Origin: Leishmania donovani
Lineage: Eukaryota > Euglenozoa > Kinetoplastea > Trypanosomatida > Trypanosomatidae
Direction of reading: 5' to 3'
DNA: 64,000 nucleotides
NCBI RefSeq assembly: GCF_000227135.1
Contig: NC_018228.1
Location: 158,970 to 222,969 of the forward strand
Shown: positions 19,683 to 29,333 of the stretch, piece after piece
How positions within the stretch are numbered: the first letter of the stretch is position 1
Layout: each line of letters begins with the position of its first letter
Position numbers and translations under genes: made by a program
The notes under the pieces: generated by a model
Seen by the model: only the letters and a program-made list of their open reading frames with translations
Database searches by the model: none
Told to the model about the DNA's origin: nothing

Positions 19683-20846
19683 ATGGTGCAGCTCACCATC
19701 ACCAACGCCAGAGGAGCAACCCTGTGCCGAGTTAGCCTCCCCGCCAACGCGACGGTGCAGCAGCTGCTGCTGCAACTCACCGTGGCGAAGCCGGAGCTGC
19801 GCCATGCACAAGCGATCCGCAATGATGCCCGTCACGTGACGCACCGCCTCACGCCAGCATCTACCACCACCACAAGTGGGCTCTCATCCAACGCACAAAC
19901 ACTGTTGCAAGCGGGCCTAGTTGGGCAAGGTGCAACGGCGGAGACGTTGGTAGTGCTAACGGCGGATGATGCTCCTGCCGCGGCGTCATCGGCTGCAGCG
20001 GCGGCACCATCCCCAACGAAGGCCGTCACAGCACGCATTCTGGATCTGTTCGGGTGCGCCTCGGCGTCTCCGTCGGCAGGGGTGCGGCCCCAAGCCAGTG
20101 CCGACCCCAGCACGATGGACGAGCGCCAGCTAGAGCTGCAGCGCCGCATCTACGCTCAAATCCAGCAGCAGCAGATAGACGAGAATCTGGCCAACGCGCT
20201 CGAGTACACGCCAGAGGCGTTCGCGAAGGTAGCGATGCTCTACGTGCCGTGCACCATCAACCAGGTGCTAGTGAAAGCCTTCGTCGACTCCGGCGCGCAG
20301 AACAGCATCATGAACAAGCGCACGGCGGAGCGGTGTGGGTTGATGCGGCTCGTCGACGTCCGCATGCGTGGCGTCGCCGTCGGAGTAGGGCGGCAGGAGA
20401 TCTGCGGTCGCATTCACATGACCCCTGTGAACCTCGCAGGCATGTACATCCCCTTCGCCTTCTACGTGATCGAGGACCAGGCAATGGACTTGATCATCGG
20501 TCTCGACCAGCTGAGGCGCCATCAGATGATGATAGACCTCAAGCATAACTGTCTCACCATCGACAACATCAACGTCCCGTTCTTGCCGGAGAACGATCCG
20601 CCTGCGTTGACGGCGCTGGACGACGACGAGAATGCTATGCACGCGCCGCGTCACCAGGACCCGGCAGCGACAGCCATCCCTGCTTCCATCCCTGCTGCAC
20701 CGGTGCTCTCGGAGGGCGAGCGGCAGGCTCGGATTGAAGGTTTCATGACGTTCTCGGGTATAACTGACCCCACGCAGGCGGCGGAATTGCTGGAGGCCGC
20801 CGACTGGGACCCCAACGTGGCGGCGGCGCTCCTCTTCGACACGTGA
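19683..20846 (+). CDS. DDI1: Ddi1-like ubiquitin receptor with retroviral-type aspartyl protease domain
   Basis: A 387-aa protein with the full Ddi1 architecture. An N-terminal ubiquitin-like domain occupies about residues 1-75 (MVQLTITN). The retroviral-protease-like domain follows, with the catalytic motif FVDSGAQNS (D202), the AERCGL segment and a DLIIGLDQLRRH strand. The C-terminus is a UBA domain (about 347-387, FSGITDPTQAAELLEAADWDPNVAAALLF). Ddi1 shuttles or cleaves ubiquitylated substrates at the proteasome. It is the only recognisable aspartyl protease in this window and the family target proposed for the anti-leishmanial effect of HIV protease inhibitors. The ATG at 19683 fits the UBL start; the frame is open further 5' but that part encodes a THTHTH-type UTR translation. 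Confidence 0.95.
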   Translation: MVQLTITNARGATLCRVSLPANATVQQLLLQLTVAKPELRHAQAIRNDARHVTHRLTPASTTTTSGLSSNAQTLLQAGLVGQGATAETLVVLTADDAPAAASSAAAAAPSPTKAVTARILDLFGCASASPSAGVRPQASADPSTMDERQLELQRRIYAQIQQQQIDENLANALEYTPEAFAKVAMLYVPCTINQVLVKAFVDSGAQNSIMNKRTAERCGLMRLVDVRMRGVAVGVGRQEICGRIHMTPVNLAGMYIPFAFYVIEDQAMDLIIGLDQLRRHQMMIDLKHNCLTIDNINVPFLPENDPPALTALDDDENAMHAPRHQDPAATAIPASIPAAPVLSEGERQARIEGFMTFSGITDPTQAAELLEAADWDPNVAAALLFDT

Positions 20847-21376
20847 AAGACAAGGGAGGCGCCCACCCCGCCCCCACGTGCCCGCTACCGTTGCGCCTGT
20901 CTCCCATCTCTTCTTTATTGGATGCAAAACCGTGTCTTGTGATCGTCACTGGCCACTCACCACCTCCTCCGTGGCATGGGCCAATGCTATTGCCCACGCC
21001 CACGGGCATTCACGTCGCGCGTGCGTGTGTGAGGGTACGTGTCCTGCCTCTTCCCTTCCCTTCCCTTCCCACCCACCCGCTTACCGCTCTTGTTCTCCCC
21101 CTCTCCCCCTTCTCCCCCTCTCTCGTCTTCTTACTCGCACCCTCGCTCACGGCGCACACGCACGCACGCACGCGCACACTAGAAAGCGCATCGCCTTCAT
21201 CTGTGCTTGCGCGTGGCCCATCGGCAACGCACTCGTTTTTCTCCGTTCGGATCTGCGGCCAAGGACGCGCTGCACGTGCCACTGCCGCTCTTTCGCCTCT
21301 TTCTCGCCCACTGCGCAACGCAGCCCGCCCAACTCGCGTCCACGCACGCAAGGAGCGGGTGGGGAAGGGGGAACTC
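20847..21376 (+). promoter_or_regulatory. Intergenic spacer with long pyrimidine tract
   Basis: A strong C/T tract at about 21042-21140 is followed by a (CACG)n run and AG at 21181-21182, giving a 5' UTR of about 194 nt for the EF-hand-like gene. The frame of the downstream gene is open across part of this spacer but encodes only low-complexity residues here. Confidence 0.5.
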
Positions 21377-23272
21377 ATGGCGTCCTCAGCTCCATCCAAT
21401 TGCCTGAGCGGCGCGGCCGCCACCGCCACCACCCCCACCGCTGCCTCTCACGCAACGGCCAACTCCGTCGGCTTCATGCCCAAGATGGCGAGCCCACTGG
21501 CGCACGGCACTGCGAGCAACTACGTCCTCAGCGACGCGGCCGCCAGCCCCGCCGCCTCCCCTTCCCACAGCGCAGGCGCCATTCCGCAAGAGCAGTCGAA
21601 GATGCTAGCCGGGATGCTGGCGAAGCTGCCGGAACTTGACCTAGGCGAGATGTCGCGCGTGAAGAGCTGTTTCTCTGCCGTGCTGGGCGAGGGACGCGAG
21701 AACATCGTCAACGCGCTGGAGCTGCGCGTGGTGCTCGGCGAGCTCGGCCTCTATCCGAGCGAGACGGAGCTCAACCTCATCCTCCGCGCCTACCGTGACC
21801 GCGTCAACCTCGTTACGCTGACGCAGTACCTGCGGCTTTATAAGAAGGAGTTCTGGGTCAATCACGCGGCGGCGGCGGCGGCGGCGGCAGCAGCAGCACC
21901 AGCAGCAGCGGTGGGCGGAGCCGGCGCTGCACACAGCGCGTCACTGTCTGTCGCTCCGCACTCCTATAAAGCGTTCAGTGGAAGTCATCCTATGGCCGCG
22001 GCGAGAGCGGGGGCCTTCGGCGTTGGCGGTGGCAAGGACGAGGACACGTTGAAGGCCTTTGTCGCCCTTGGCGGTGAGGAAGACGGCAGTGGCGAGATCC
22101 TCGCGTCGACGCTGCGCGACGCCATTCGCGGCTTCGGGCTCACCATCGACATCGACTCGATGATTCGCACCGTCGACGTGCACCACTCCGGCGTGCTGGA
22201 CTACGTTGACTTCTGCGCCTTATGGTCGCAGCCGACGAGCACGTCCTCCGAGTCCGGCGAGGCCGGCGGCGCGGGAGTGTCCATGGGGGAAGCACTGCTA
22301 CGCGGATCGGTCGACAACGCTGGGTCCGACGCCTACCGCCGTCGCTCGTCGGACGGAAGCGCAATGAGCGACACCCATCAGCGCCTCATGTCCTTGCTGG
22401 CAGCCACGCCGCGACTCACCAGTCTTGCAGGTGGCGTGCTGCGCCGTCGATCACAGACGATGGCGCAGGCACCGGAGCAGGCCAGCACGTCGCCCCGCGC
22501 ACGCCGTTGCTCGCCGGGTGGCACGCAATTTTCTCAGAACACGAACAGCCGTGCCACGACAGCGGCATGCGGCCCGCGGGCGGGCGGCACCGGTAATGGC
22601 CGCGGCTCTGATGGCGCGACGGCGTGTAACTCGATTCTCACGCCGCCGCCGACGCCTATCACAGACGAGGAGCACATGCTACTCGTGGAGATGTACCTGT
22701 TCCCGGAAAAATACAAGACAGTGCGGCGGGCACCGCGCTTCGCTGCCGCCTCCGGCGGCAGCCCACCAGCTCACGGCGCGGCGGGCCGTGAGGCAGCGCA
22801 GCACTCCGGCTCGTTGTATCAGAAGCGTCTCTCGCGCCCGAGCGTGAGTGGCTCGCGCAGTCGCAGCCGCCGCCAGGCACGCGGCTTGGGCAACACCAGC
22901 GGCGGCGCCTCCGCCATCCGCGCCACCAGCAACACCGCGGGCAGGAGGTGCAAGAGCAGTGTAGCTGGCGGCGCGGATGGCGGAGGCGCCGCCGCTGACT
23001 TCTTTCCGCCGAAGTCCAGCAACGTCTACCGCCCGCCGAGCCCGATGATCCTGTCGATGCGCAACAGTACCGCCTATCGCAACCGGCTGAAGCGGCTCGA
23101 GGAGCAGAAGCGGGAGCGCAAGGGGTGGAAACCGCCAGCGGGGACAGCGGCAGCGCAGCAGCTGCAGCATCGGATCTCGTACGCTGCCACCGCGACGCGC
23201 GGCGGTGGCGATGGTCCGGGCGACACGGAGCACATGTCCTCTACGCCTCCGCCAAAGATGTCGACGTGGTAG
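21377..23272 (+). CDS. EF-hand-like (calmodulin-fold) protein of unknown function
   Basis: A 631-aa protein with two calmodulin-like lobes. The first (about residues 88-155) has helix-loop-helix spacing typical of EF-hand pairs (VVLGELGLYPSETELNLIL) but no acidic loop. The second (about 221-285) has the pattern LRDAIRGFGLTIDIDSMIRTVD followed by a recognisable loop DVHHSGVLDYVD; it keeps Asp at positions 1, 9 and 12 and Gly at 6, so calcium binding may be weak. A poly-Ala linker separates the lobes. The remaining 340 residues are Ser/Gly/Arg-rich, with a short ordered patch DEEHMLLVEMYLFPEKY and a basic C-terminal helix RLKRLEEQKRERKGW. I cannot name a family. The ATG at 21377 follows the predicted splice site. 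A cytoskeletal or flagellar role is possible but only a guess. Confidence 0.85.
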   Translation: MASSAPSNCLSGAAATATTPTAASHATANSVGFMPKMASPLAHGTASNYVLSDAAASPAASPSHSAGAIPQEQSKMLAGMLAKLPELDLGEMSRVKSCFSAVLGEGRENIVNALELRVVLGELGLYPSETELNLILRAYRDRVNLVTLTQYLRLYKKEFWVNHAAAAAAAAAAAPAAAVGGAGAAHSASLSVAPHSYKAFSGSHPMAAARAGAFGVGGGKDEDTLKAFVALGGEEDGSGEILASTLRDAIRGFGLTIDIDSMIRTVDVHHSGVLDYVDFCALWSQPTSTSSESGEAGGAGVSMGEALLRGSVDNAGSDAYRRRSSDGSAMSDTHQRLMSLLAATPRLTSLAGGVLRRRSQTMAQAPEQASTSPRARRCSPGGTQFSQNTNSRATTAACGPRAGGTGNGRGSDGATACNSILTPPPTPITDEEHMLLVEMYLFPEKYKTVRRAPRFAAASGGSPPAHGAAGREAAQHSGSLYQKRLSRPSVSGSRSRSRRQARGLGNTSGGASAIRATSNTAGRRCKSSVAGGADGGGAAADFFPPKSSNVYRPPSPMILSMRNSTAYRNRLKRLEEQKRERKGWKPPAGTAAAQQLQHRISYAATATRGGGDGPGDTEHMSSTPPPKMSTW

Positions 23273-23629
23273 CGAAGGGGTTCGTGGATGAGGAAGACGG
23301 AGGAGGCGGTGGCTCTCACACAGACAGCTACGCACGGAGGCACCCGTCGGCTTACTCCAATGGCGCGTCTTCAACGCTGCTGAGGCGCACACACGCGCTC
23401 GTTCCTGTGTTCCGCAGCGCGTTCGGTTGCTGGGTTGGAAAGATGAAGCATGCTCTTCTTAACTCCTTGATGTACAACTATAGGGACAATAAGCGACGGC
23501 AACGGCCTCACGCCACGCCTGCCCTCCTCTGTTCCTACCGGAGCGCGTGGGTGCCGGTGGACGTGTTCAAGTCAGAGGAACGGGACAGAAAGATCTGTGG
23601 TGCGCAACGGCAGAGGTACACCGTACACA

Positions 23630-23660
<31 letters not shown>

Positions 23661-25037
23661 GCGGGGGGCGGGAGGGGGTGCGTGTGTGTGGGTGTGTACG
23701 GTGTGTGTGTGTGTGCGCAGCAAAATGATGGAGGATGGTCATCGGGTCGCCATCCCCCCCCCCATCCACTCACCAAGCACCCTGCGCATGCCGCTGGTCC
23801 CCTTGCCTGGGTGCACGTCTTTTTGTATATATGTGGCTGGGCTCACCTCTTGCGCAGCTGCCATGGCTGTGGTGGTGGTGGGATGTGGAGGAGAGGGCCT
23901 TGGGATCGTTCCGATGAGGACTTGGAGTCCAAAACAACGTAAGGGCGAGCATGCCGATGTACACGTAGAAGTTGCTCCCTTCTTTCTTTTCGATTATGAC
24001 CTCCTCGCAGCAGATGTGCATCAGCAACAGCAACGGTATCAGCAACAACGGCGCGTATGTGGTGGGCGAGGGGGCAAGACCCAACGACATACCATCAGAA
24101 GCCACGCACACGGCATCGCGGCGAGATGTGGCATACATCGCCCGCCCGCCCCTCTCTCTCCCTTCTTGCTGAGACACCCGCAACGAAAAGGTAAGCGGCT
24201 CATGTGCGGCAACGGTAATGGCGGAGAGCGAAGTCACTGGTGCGCTGTGTCGGAAAGGAGGGGGGTCGGATGATCACAGTGCCATTGTGATGGCTCTGGA
24301 TCGCCTCCGCCTCGCACCGCCACCGTCACTGCCATGCTCCTTCCTCTGCCTCACCTCTCTTCTCCGCGGCTACGGCGCGACTCACATGCACACCACACAC
24401 ACACACACACACACGCGTCCGCAACATCAGCCGTTTCGCTGCGACACACCGCAACGAAACTGCCCCCGCAAAGGTCGCTACAAACCACTCTTCATACCAT
24501 ACATCTCCACACACACACGCGCGCGCGCGCACCATTGGGGGCGAGCCTCCTCGCTCCTCGCGCACGGGGTCACATCCATCACGGACGGGGGGAGGGGCAG
24601 ACGGCGAAAAGAGAACGAAAAGAGGTGCACAGGCACGCGTGGCGGAACCGAGTTCGTCTTTGCGGTGGAGCCGTTGGAAGCAGGAGGCGTGCGCGCGTGC
24701 TGCACGCGTCCAACGACATCGCCGCCTACCCACCCCATCACCGTCTGTATGTGTGTGTCTGTCTGTCTGCATGTTGGTGTGGGCTCGTGTTTCTCACGTG
24801 AAGTACACCAGTGCCACGGATGCGCACAAGCACACACGGAGATAGGGAGAGAACGATCCATTATCATCCCATCATCGTCCGCAGCAGCGCGGCCCTCCTG
24901 TGCTTCTCCGTCTTGCCGTCGGTCTCTCACGTGTCCAGTGTGTCTCCGTCTCTGTGCTTCCGCTTGCTTGATCCGTACGTGGGGAGGACAAGGCCTGGGC
25001 GAGTGCCCTGTAAAAAGCGCGAGATCACACACTGCCC
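23273..25037 (+). promoter_or_regulatory. Long intergenic spacer, 1.8 kb, with compound microsatellite
   Basis: No gene with family similarity or good codon bias. A compound (CA)n-(GA)n-G-rich-(TG)n block lies at 23620-23722, and (CA)n runs recur near 24398-24417 and 24508-24530. The acceptor for the next gene is unclear: pyrimidine-rich sequence at about 24905-24970 is followed by AG at 24985-24986. Most of this spacer is presumably the 3' UTR of the EF-hand-like gene. Confidence 0.45.
23620..23702 (+). repeat. Inverted CA/TG repeat able to form a hairpin
   Basis: ACCGTACACAC at 23620 is mirrored as its complement GTGTGTACGGT ending at 23702, with (CA)n, (GA)n and G-rich sequence between. 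The RNA could fold into a long CA:TG stem. Seen directly; function unknown. Confidence 0.6.
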
Positions 25038-27743
25038 ATGGAGGAGGCCCCCTGCTCCTCCAAGACGGACACCGGCGCCGCGACTGAAGCGAAGACGAGT
25101 ACGACAGCGGCAGCTGGGGCGAGCAGCAGCACAGGTGTGGTGAAGGCGAAGTCGTCGTATCGTGAGCTGTGCAGGCCGACGTCGCTCTTCCCCCCGCCCG
25201 CACTCTCTCATGCGACGCCGGATGGAAGCAACCGAATCAGCACGCCGAGCAGCTCGGCGCCGCCGCCGCCGCCGCTGTCGCCGACGCTGCGTGACCGCGC
25301 GGCCGCTGTGAAGGAGGGCGGCCACAACACGAACAGCAGCGGTGCCGGTGGCTCCCGTCTCTCTGGCACGAGCTGGGCGCGCCTCACAACGACGAGGCGC
25401 GTTAGCCGGACCACAGAGGCCCTTCGCCCTCCTCCTCTTGTGCTGCACGCCACCGAGAACGACGCAAGCAGCGGGCAGGGTACGACGGTGGCAACGACTG
25501 AAGGTGCAACGGCCGCCACGGTGGAATCTGGCCACCCGCGCGTGCACAACCGCAGCATCACCTCCACGGAAGACCTTCAACTTGCCGTCGCCGTCCCGTA
25601 CTGGACCTCGAGCCTTCACGACATGCTGGCGCCATCGCTACTCACCGCGGCAGCAGCAGCAGCAGCGGTGACGCGTTTCGCTACGCATAGCAGCAGCCGC
25701 AGAAACGCAGTTACCGGTAGCGGCGCGCGTGAGCCATGTTCTTCACCACGCGCCTGCCCTATGCAGAGAGCGATGCAGCACGCCCTCGCGCATGTCTTGC
25801 AGCGAGAGCGGGTGCGAGCGCTCATCACCCGCGCCTTGCACTTGTGGCACCTGCACTGCGCACTTCGGCGGCACGGACGGCAACATGGCGATAGAGAAAC
25901 CGCCGATGGAGTGGAGGGGCGACGAGAGGCGCCGTCACCGACGTCCCGCGTCGGCCAAAGACGTCAAGGCAAGCCGTCGGCATCCCGGCTGGCGTGGACC
26001 CCGCTCGGTGACGTCGGCATCGGCGTGCGCTGCGGCGGCATCGCCTCCGACGAAGGCACCGTCTACATCGATGCCGACGGTGAGGAGGAACTGCACGACG
26101 TGGACGACGGCGCAGAGGTGCCACGGCACACAGAGCTGCAGCGGTGCCAACAGCAGCGGCATCACCGCGGCCGCCGTACCACCGACGGCGACTCCAGCCT
26201 GTCGGATGCGGGCGCCCACGTGGACGGTGCTTACGACCGTGTCGACAACCCAGGCACCTCGACGCGGCCGCTGGCGCCAGCGAGCCGCAGCAGCGTCGCC
26301 CCCGTCATCGGCGCCGCATCCCGGGCCACCAGCATTGTCCCCCCGCTCTCGGCGCTGAGCAACGCGTCGCAAAGCCAGTCGCTGGCTCGCGACATGTCGT
26401 TCACGTCGGTGAGATGGTCGATGAGTTGTCCGTTCCAGACACCGCTGCAGCCGCAGCGGCAAGACGAGCTGTGCAGCACATCTTTCCCCCAGACGCCAGT
26501 GGCGGCGTCCGTGCCAGAGAGCAGAACCGCCGACGGCGCCGGGGTCTCGCTCTCCGTCGGCGCTGCAGCGCTCGCCGAAGCAGCAGCCGGGTCGCTAGGG
26601 AGCGCGGGCGCCACAGGAACCACCGTGACCGCGGAAGCGGCAGCGGAGCGGCGGAAGCGCATCGTGCAGAACCCCCTCTCCAGCAAGTCACCACGGAACG
26701 CGTCACCGCACCAGTGCCTCCACAACTGGCTCTCCAGCGGTGTCGGTGGTGGTTCAACGTCGAGCTTCGATGACTCGGGCTCCCGACCGCAATCGTGCTT
26801 GCAGTCGGACAGGGAGGCGATCGCTGCGCAAGGGGGCCCCCCCTTGTGTCTGCGCCGCCTACGCAGCGGCGCTGGCGGCGGAGCGGGACTCATCGCGAGC
26901 GACTCGGAGGACCGCAGCATCTCATCGCTGATAAATACGCCGCAGGGCCGCCAGACGGACGCTGCCAGTAGCTGCAGCGGTGCTTGGGGGCCGTTGAAAG
27001 ACGGTGACTCCACACACAGCGACAGCACGTCACCGATGCCGACGGTCACAGCAACGACGGTTCCTCAGCTGCTGGCGCGCGAGGCGGAAGACCGGCTGGC
27101 GTTGCAGACAACAGAGGAGCGACGGCGCCTCCGCCTTCAGCGCGGCATGTCCGCCGTTATGGATCAGCTCATGATGGCGGCGCTACATCATCGATCGGGT
27201 GAGCGTGGCTTGCACCCCTCGTTGCGCACCTCCACCGCACCATCGCCGGTGCTTTTAGAGAGCGACGACGGTTGTGGCATGGACTTCCTGTGCGCCTGCA
27301 CTGCGGAGACGCAAAATGAAGGCACCACGAGGGGTAGCGCAGGGGCCATCGAACCAGCAGCATCGGCTCGCGAACCCCGGCCCTCCTTGCCACCTCCAGT
27401 CCTGCAGGCCGCCACGTCTAGGAGAACGCAGCAGCGATTGAATTACGACGGTGATGTGGAGTGCACGCAGCAGCATCTGCAACGAAGTGGGCGCATCGAG
27501 GGGGAGGAGGGCTGCCTGTGCGACGTGACCGCCAAGAATGCCGAGCGTTGCGTGAGCCGCGACAGTGCCGAGGCGGTTGATATGGCTACTAGTCCTAGCA
27601 AGTGCTCATCGCAAACCTTGGGGTCCACAAGCCAGTGGGGCGCGCACGTGCTCGACGCCGTCACGATCACAACAGACAGTCATAGCAGCGTGGTTTTTCC
27701 AGTCACGAGCATCGCGCCGACGTCGCACTTCACGCCCTGCTGA
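25038..27743 (+). CDS. Hypothetical protein, largely low complexity
   Basis: A 901-aa protein without a domain I recognise. Most of it is Ser/Thr/Ala-rich and probably disordered. Two helical patches stand out. Residues about 242-282 hold a basic, Leu/His-rich amphipathic helix (VLQRERVRALITRALHLWHL). Residues about 681-718 form a charged helix (AREAEDRLALQTTEERRRL) followed by MSAVMDQLMMAALHH. The W/L-spaced first helix superficially resembles centrin-binding repeats, but a single copy is not enough to assert this. The reading frame is open for 2.7 kb with high GC at third positions, consistent with a real gene. The start ATG at 25038 has the context CCCATGG. It lies between two 1.6-1.8 kb spacers, so it stands relatively isolated. 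Confidence 0.8.
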   Translation: MEEAPCSSKTDTGAATEAKTSTTAAAGASSSTGVVKAKSSYRELCRPTSLFPPPALSHATPDGSNRISTPSSSAPPPPPLSPTLRDRAAAVKEGGHNTNSSGAGGSRLSGTSWARLTTTRRVSRTTEALRPPPLVLHATENDASSGQGTTVATTEGATAATVESGHPRVHNRSITSTEDLQLAVAVPYWTSSLHDMLAPSLLTAAAAAAAVTRFATHSSSRRNAVTGSGAREPCSSPRACPMQRAMQHALAHVLQRERVRALITRALHLWHLHCALRRHGRQHGDRETADGVEGRREAPSPTSRVGQRRQGKPSASRLAWTPLGDVGIGVRCGGIASDEGTVYIDADGEEELHDVDDGAEVPRHTELQRCQQQRHHRGRRTTDGDSSLSDAGAHVDGAYDRVDNPGTSTRPLAPASRSSVAPVIGAASRATSIVPPLSALSNASQSQSLARDMSFTSVRWSMSCPFQTPLQPQRQDELCSTSFPQTPVAASVPESRTADGAGVSLSVGAAALAEAAAGSLGSAGATGTTVTAEAAAERRKRIVQNPLSSKSPRNASPHQCLHNWLSSGVGGGSTSSFDDSGSRPQSCLQSDREAIAAQGGPPLCLRRLRSGAGGGAGLIASDSEDRSISSLINTPQGRQTDAASSCSGAWGPLKDGDSTHSDSTSPMPTVTATTVPQLLAREAEDRLALQTTEERRRLRLQRGMSAVMDQLMMAALHHRSGERGLHPSLRTSTAPSPVLLESDDGCGMDFLCACTAETQNEGTTRGSAGAIEPAASAREPRPSLPPPVLQAATSRRTQQRLNYDGDVECTQQHLQRSGRIEGEEGCLCDVTAKNAERCVSRDSAEAVDMATSPSKCSSQTLGSTSQWGAHVLDAVTITTDSHSSVVFPVTSIAPTSHFTPC

Positions 27744-29333
27744 TGCCGTCATCCGCGTTCTCGTAGAGAGCTCGTCTTCGCGCGGCGCGTAACGGTGAAC
27801 AGCGCTGAGAAGCGCGTCTTTTTTTGTTGTTGTTGTTTCTCTGTTCGTTGCTCTTCTTCAGCCGTCTCGCTACAGCACTCATGACGGGGTGGTTGGCGCA
27901 TCTGCAAAGTCTGTGCCACGCGAGGAGGGACACCGTGAAAGGCGACGCTGCACAGGGATAGAAGTGCCGCGGCGACGCTCGGCGCATCTCCCCACCCCTC
28001 CCCTTCTTCCCCACCCACCCGTGCTGGATGGCGAGAAAGAGGCTGCCCGCATACCTGTCACGCGGTCCAGCAAGCCTGGACGCGCGTTGTCCAAAACCGA
28101 AGGTGCACGCCGACGTGAGCGCCCATGTGCGTGGACGAAGGCTCTGCGCCATGCCATGGAAGAGGAGGAGGAGGACGACGACGACGACGACGATCGCGTC
28201 ACACGTGTGGAAGCGAGCCCGAGCGCTCACGGCGCGTGGACGACGATGAACGACTTGATCGCCGCAACGGATGGAAGGAAAAGGTTCCGTCGTCGGGCGA
28301 GCGTCGAGCGTGCAGCGGTAGAGCGAGCCCGCTGTGCTTATATATAGATAAATCCGCCAGACTATCATGCTGCCTATGGACCACACCACCACCACCACCA
28401 CCCTCCCTCTCTCCCTCCCTCCTGAAGGGAGGGAAGGAGGGGAAGGGCCTGGCATCGTGCACGGTGCGATGCGCATGTCCTTCATCACGTCCTCGTGCGT
28501 CGTTACACGACGGCACAGCAGCAGCGCGTGTCTGTGTGTGCGCGCGCGGCAGCGTCGGAAGCCCGTGGGGGGGGGAGCGCCGAGCCAGCGCGTCTTTGCG
28601 TGCGTGTGTTGTCGGGGTCTCGAGCAACTCCCCATGGAAAATGGCGTGCGGGTGGGATGGGGGATGCAGTGCGTGCGCTGAGGGAACAGTGTTGGCGCAC
28701 ACGCACTGCTCAAGAAGCGTCATCCGGCTGCTTTCGTTTATCTTATCGCTTCTTTTGGTGCTTTTCTGCGGCTGTTGCGGTGGTGGTGGTGGTGGTGGTG
28801 GTGGTGGTGAAGCGTCCGTGTGGCGTGCACGACCGTGATGACGCTTCACCCTCCTCCTCCTCTCTCCACTGCTCCTGAGCAGCGCAACCTCACGACCCCA
28901 TCGTCCGTGTCCGCCACGGCGCAGCACCTCATTTCTAGGCCACCATCAAAATGCGCTGTCACGATCCGTCCCCCCTCTCCCATCATCGCTCGAAGGCCGG
29001 GCGCGTCCTGTACGGGTGCGATGCAACCTTTTCAACCGGCTGCCTCCCTACTCTCCCCCTCCCTCTCCCTCCTTCGCCTGTATCCCCGCTCTGACTCACC
29101 CTTACACGACGTGCCCTGCCTTACTTGGTGGTGGGTGGGTCGTGGGGGTTGGGAGGGAGGGGGCCGCTCTTCGCGCATGAGCCCCTAGTACTTCTAAAGA
29201 GTGCACAGCAAGAGCGTACGCACGCACGCGCGCTCGCTGAGCTCGACCACTACCACCGCAATACCAATATCCAAGCAATAAGGACAGCGTGCACGCTGCC
29301 AACGCCACCGGCAGGGGGAGGGGCGTTTCAGCG
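27744..29333 (+). promoter_or_regulatory. Long intergenic spacer, 1.6 kb, with a dispersed repeat and (TGG)n
   Basis: No supported gene. It contains the 50-bp dispersed element at 27843-27892, a GA-rich/(GAC)n stretch near 28160-28192 and a (GGT)n run at about 28778-28809. A pyrimidine tract lies at about 29041-29073; the first AG after it is at 29154-29155, within a G-rich stretch, so the acceptor for the GRP170-like gene is uncertain. Confidence 0.45.
27843..27892 (+). repeat. Dispersed 50-bp element, copy A
   Basis: It begins GTTCGTTGCTCTTCTTCAGC and differs from 50028-50077 at only three of 50 positions, in the same orientation. Both copies lie in the 3'-flanking spacers of unrelated genes. 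This may be the conserved end of a degenerate retroposon (SIDER-like); that is inference. Confidence 0.75.

Noticed and set aside
20250..20600. Retroviral protease fold as a sign of an integrated retroelement
   Set aside because: The domain sits inside a complete Ddi1 (UBL-protease-UBA), a normal eukaryotic cellular gene; no reverse transcriptase or integrase motifs nearby.
23273..25037. Possible autonomous retrotransposon in the long spacers
   Set aside because: No reverse transcriptase (YxDD) or endonuclease motif, no long terminal repeats and no poly-A tail seen; only short degenerate repeats are supported.
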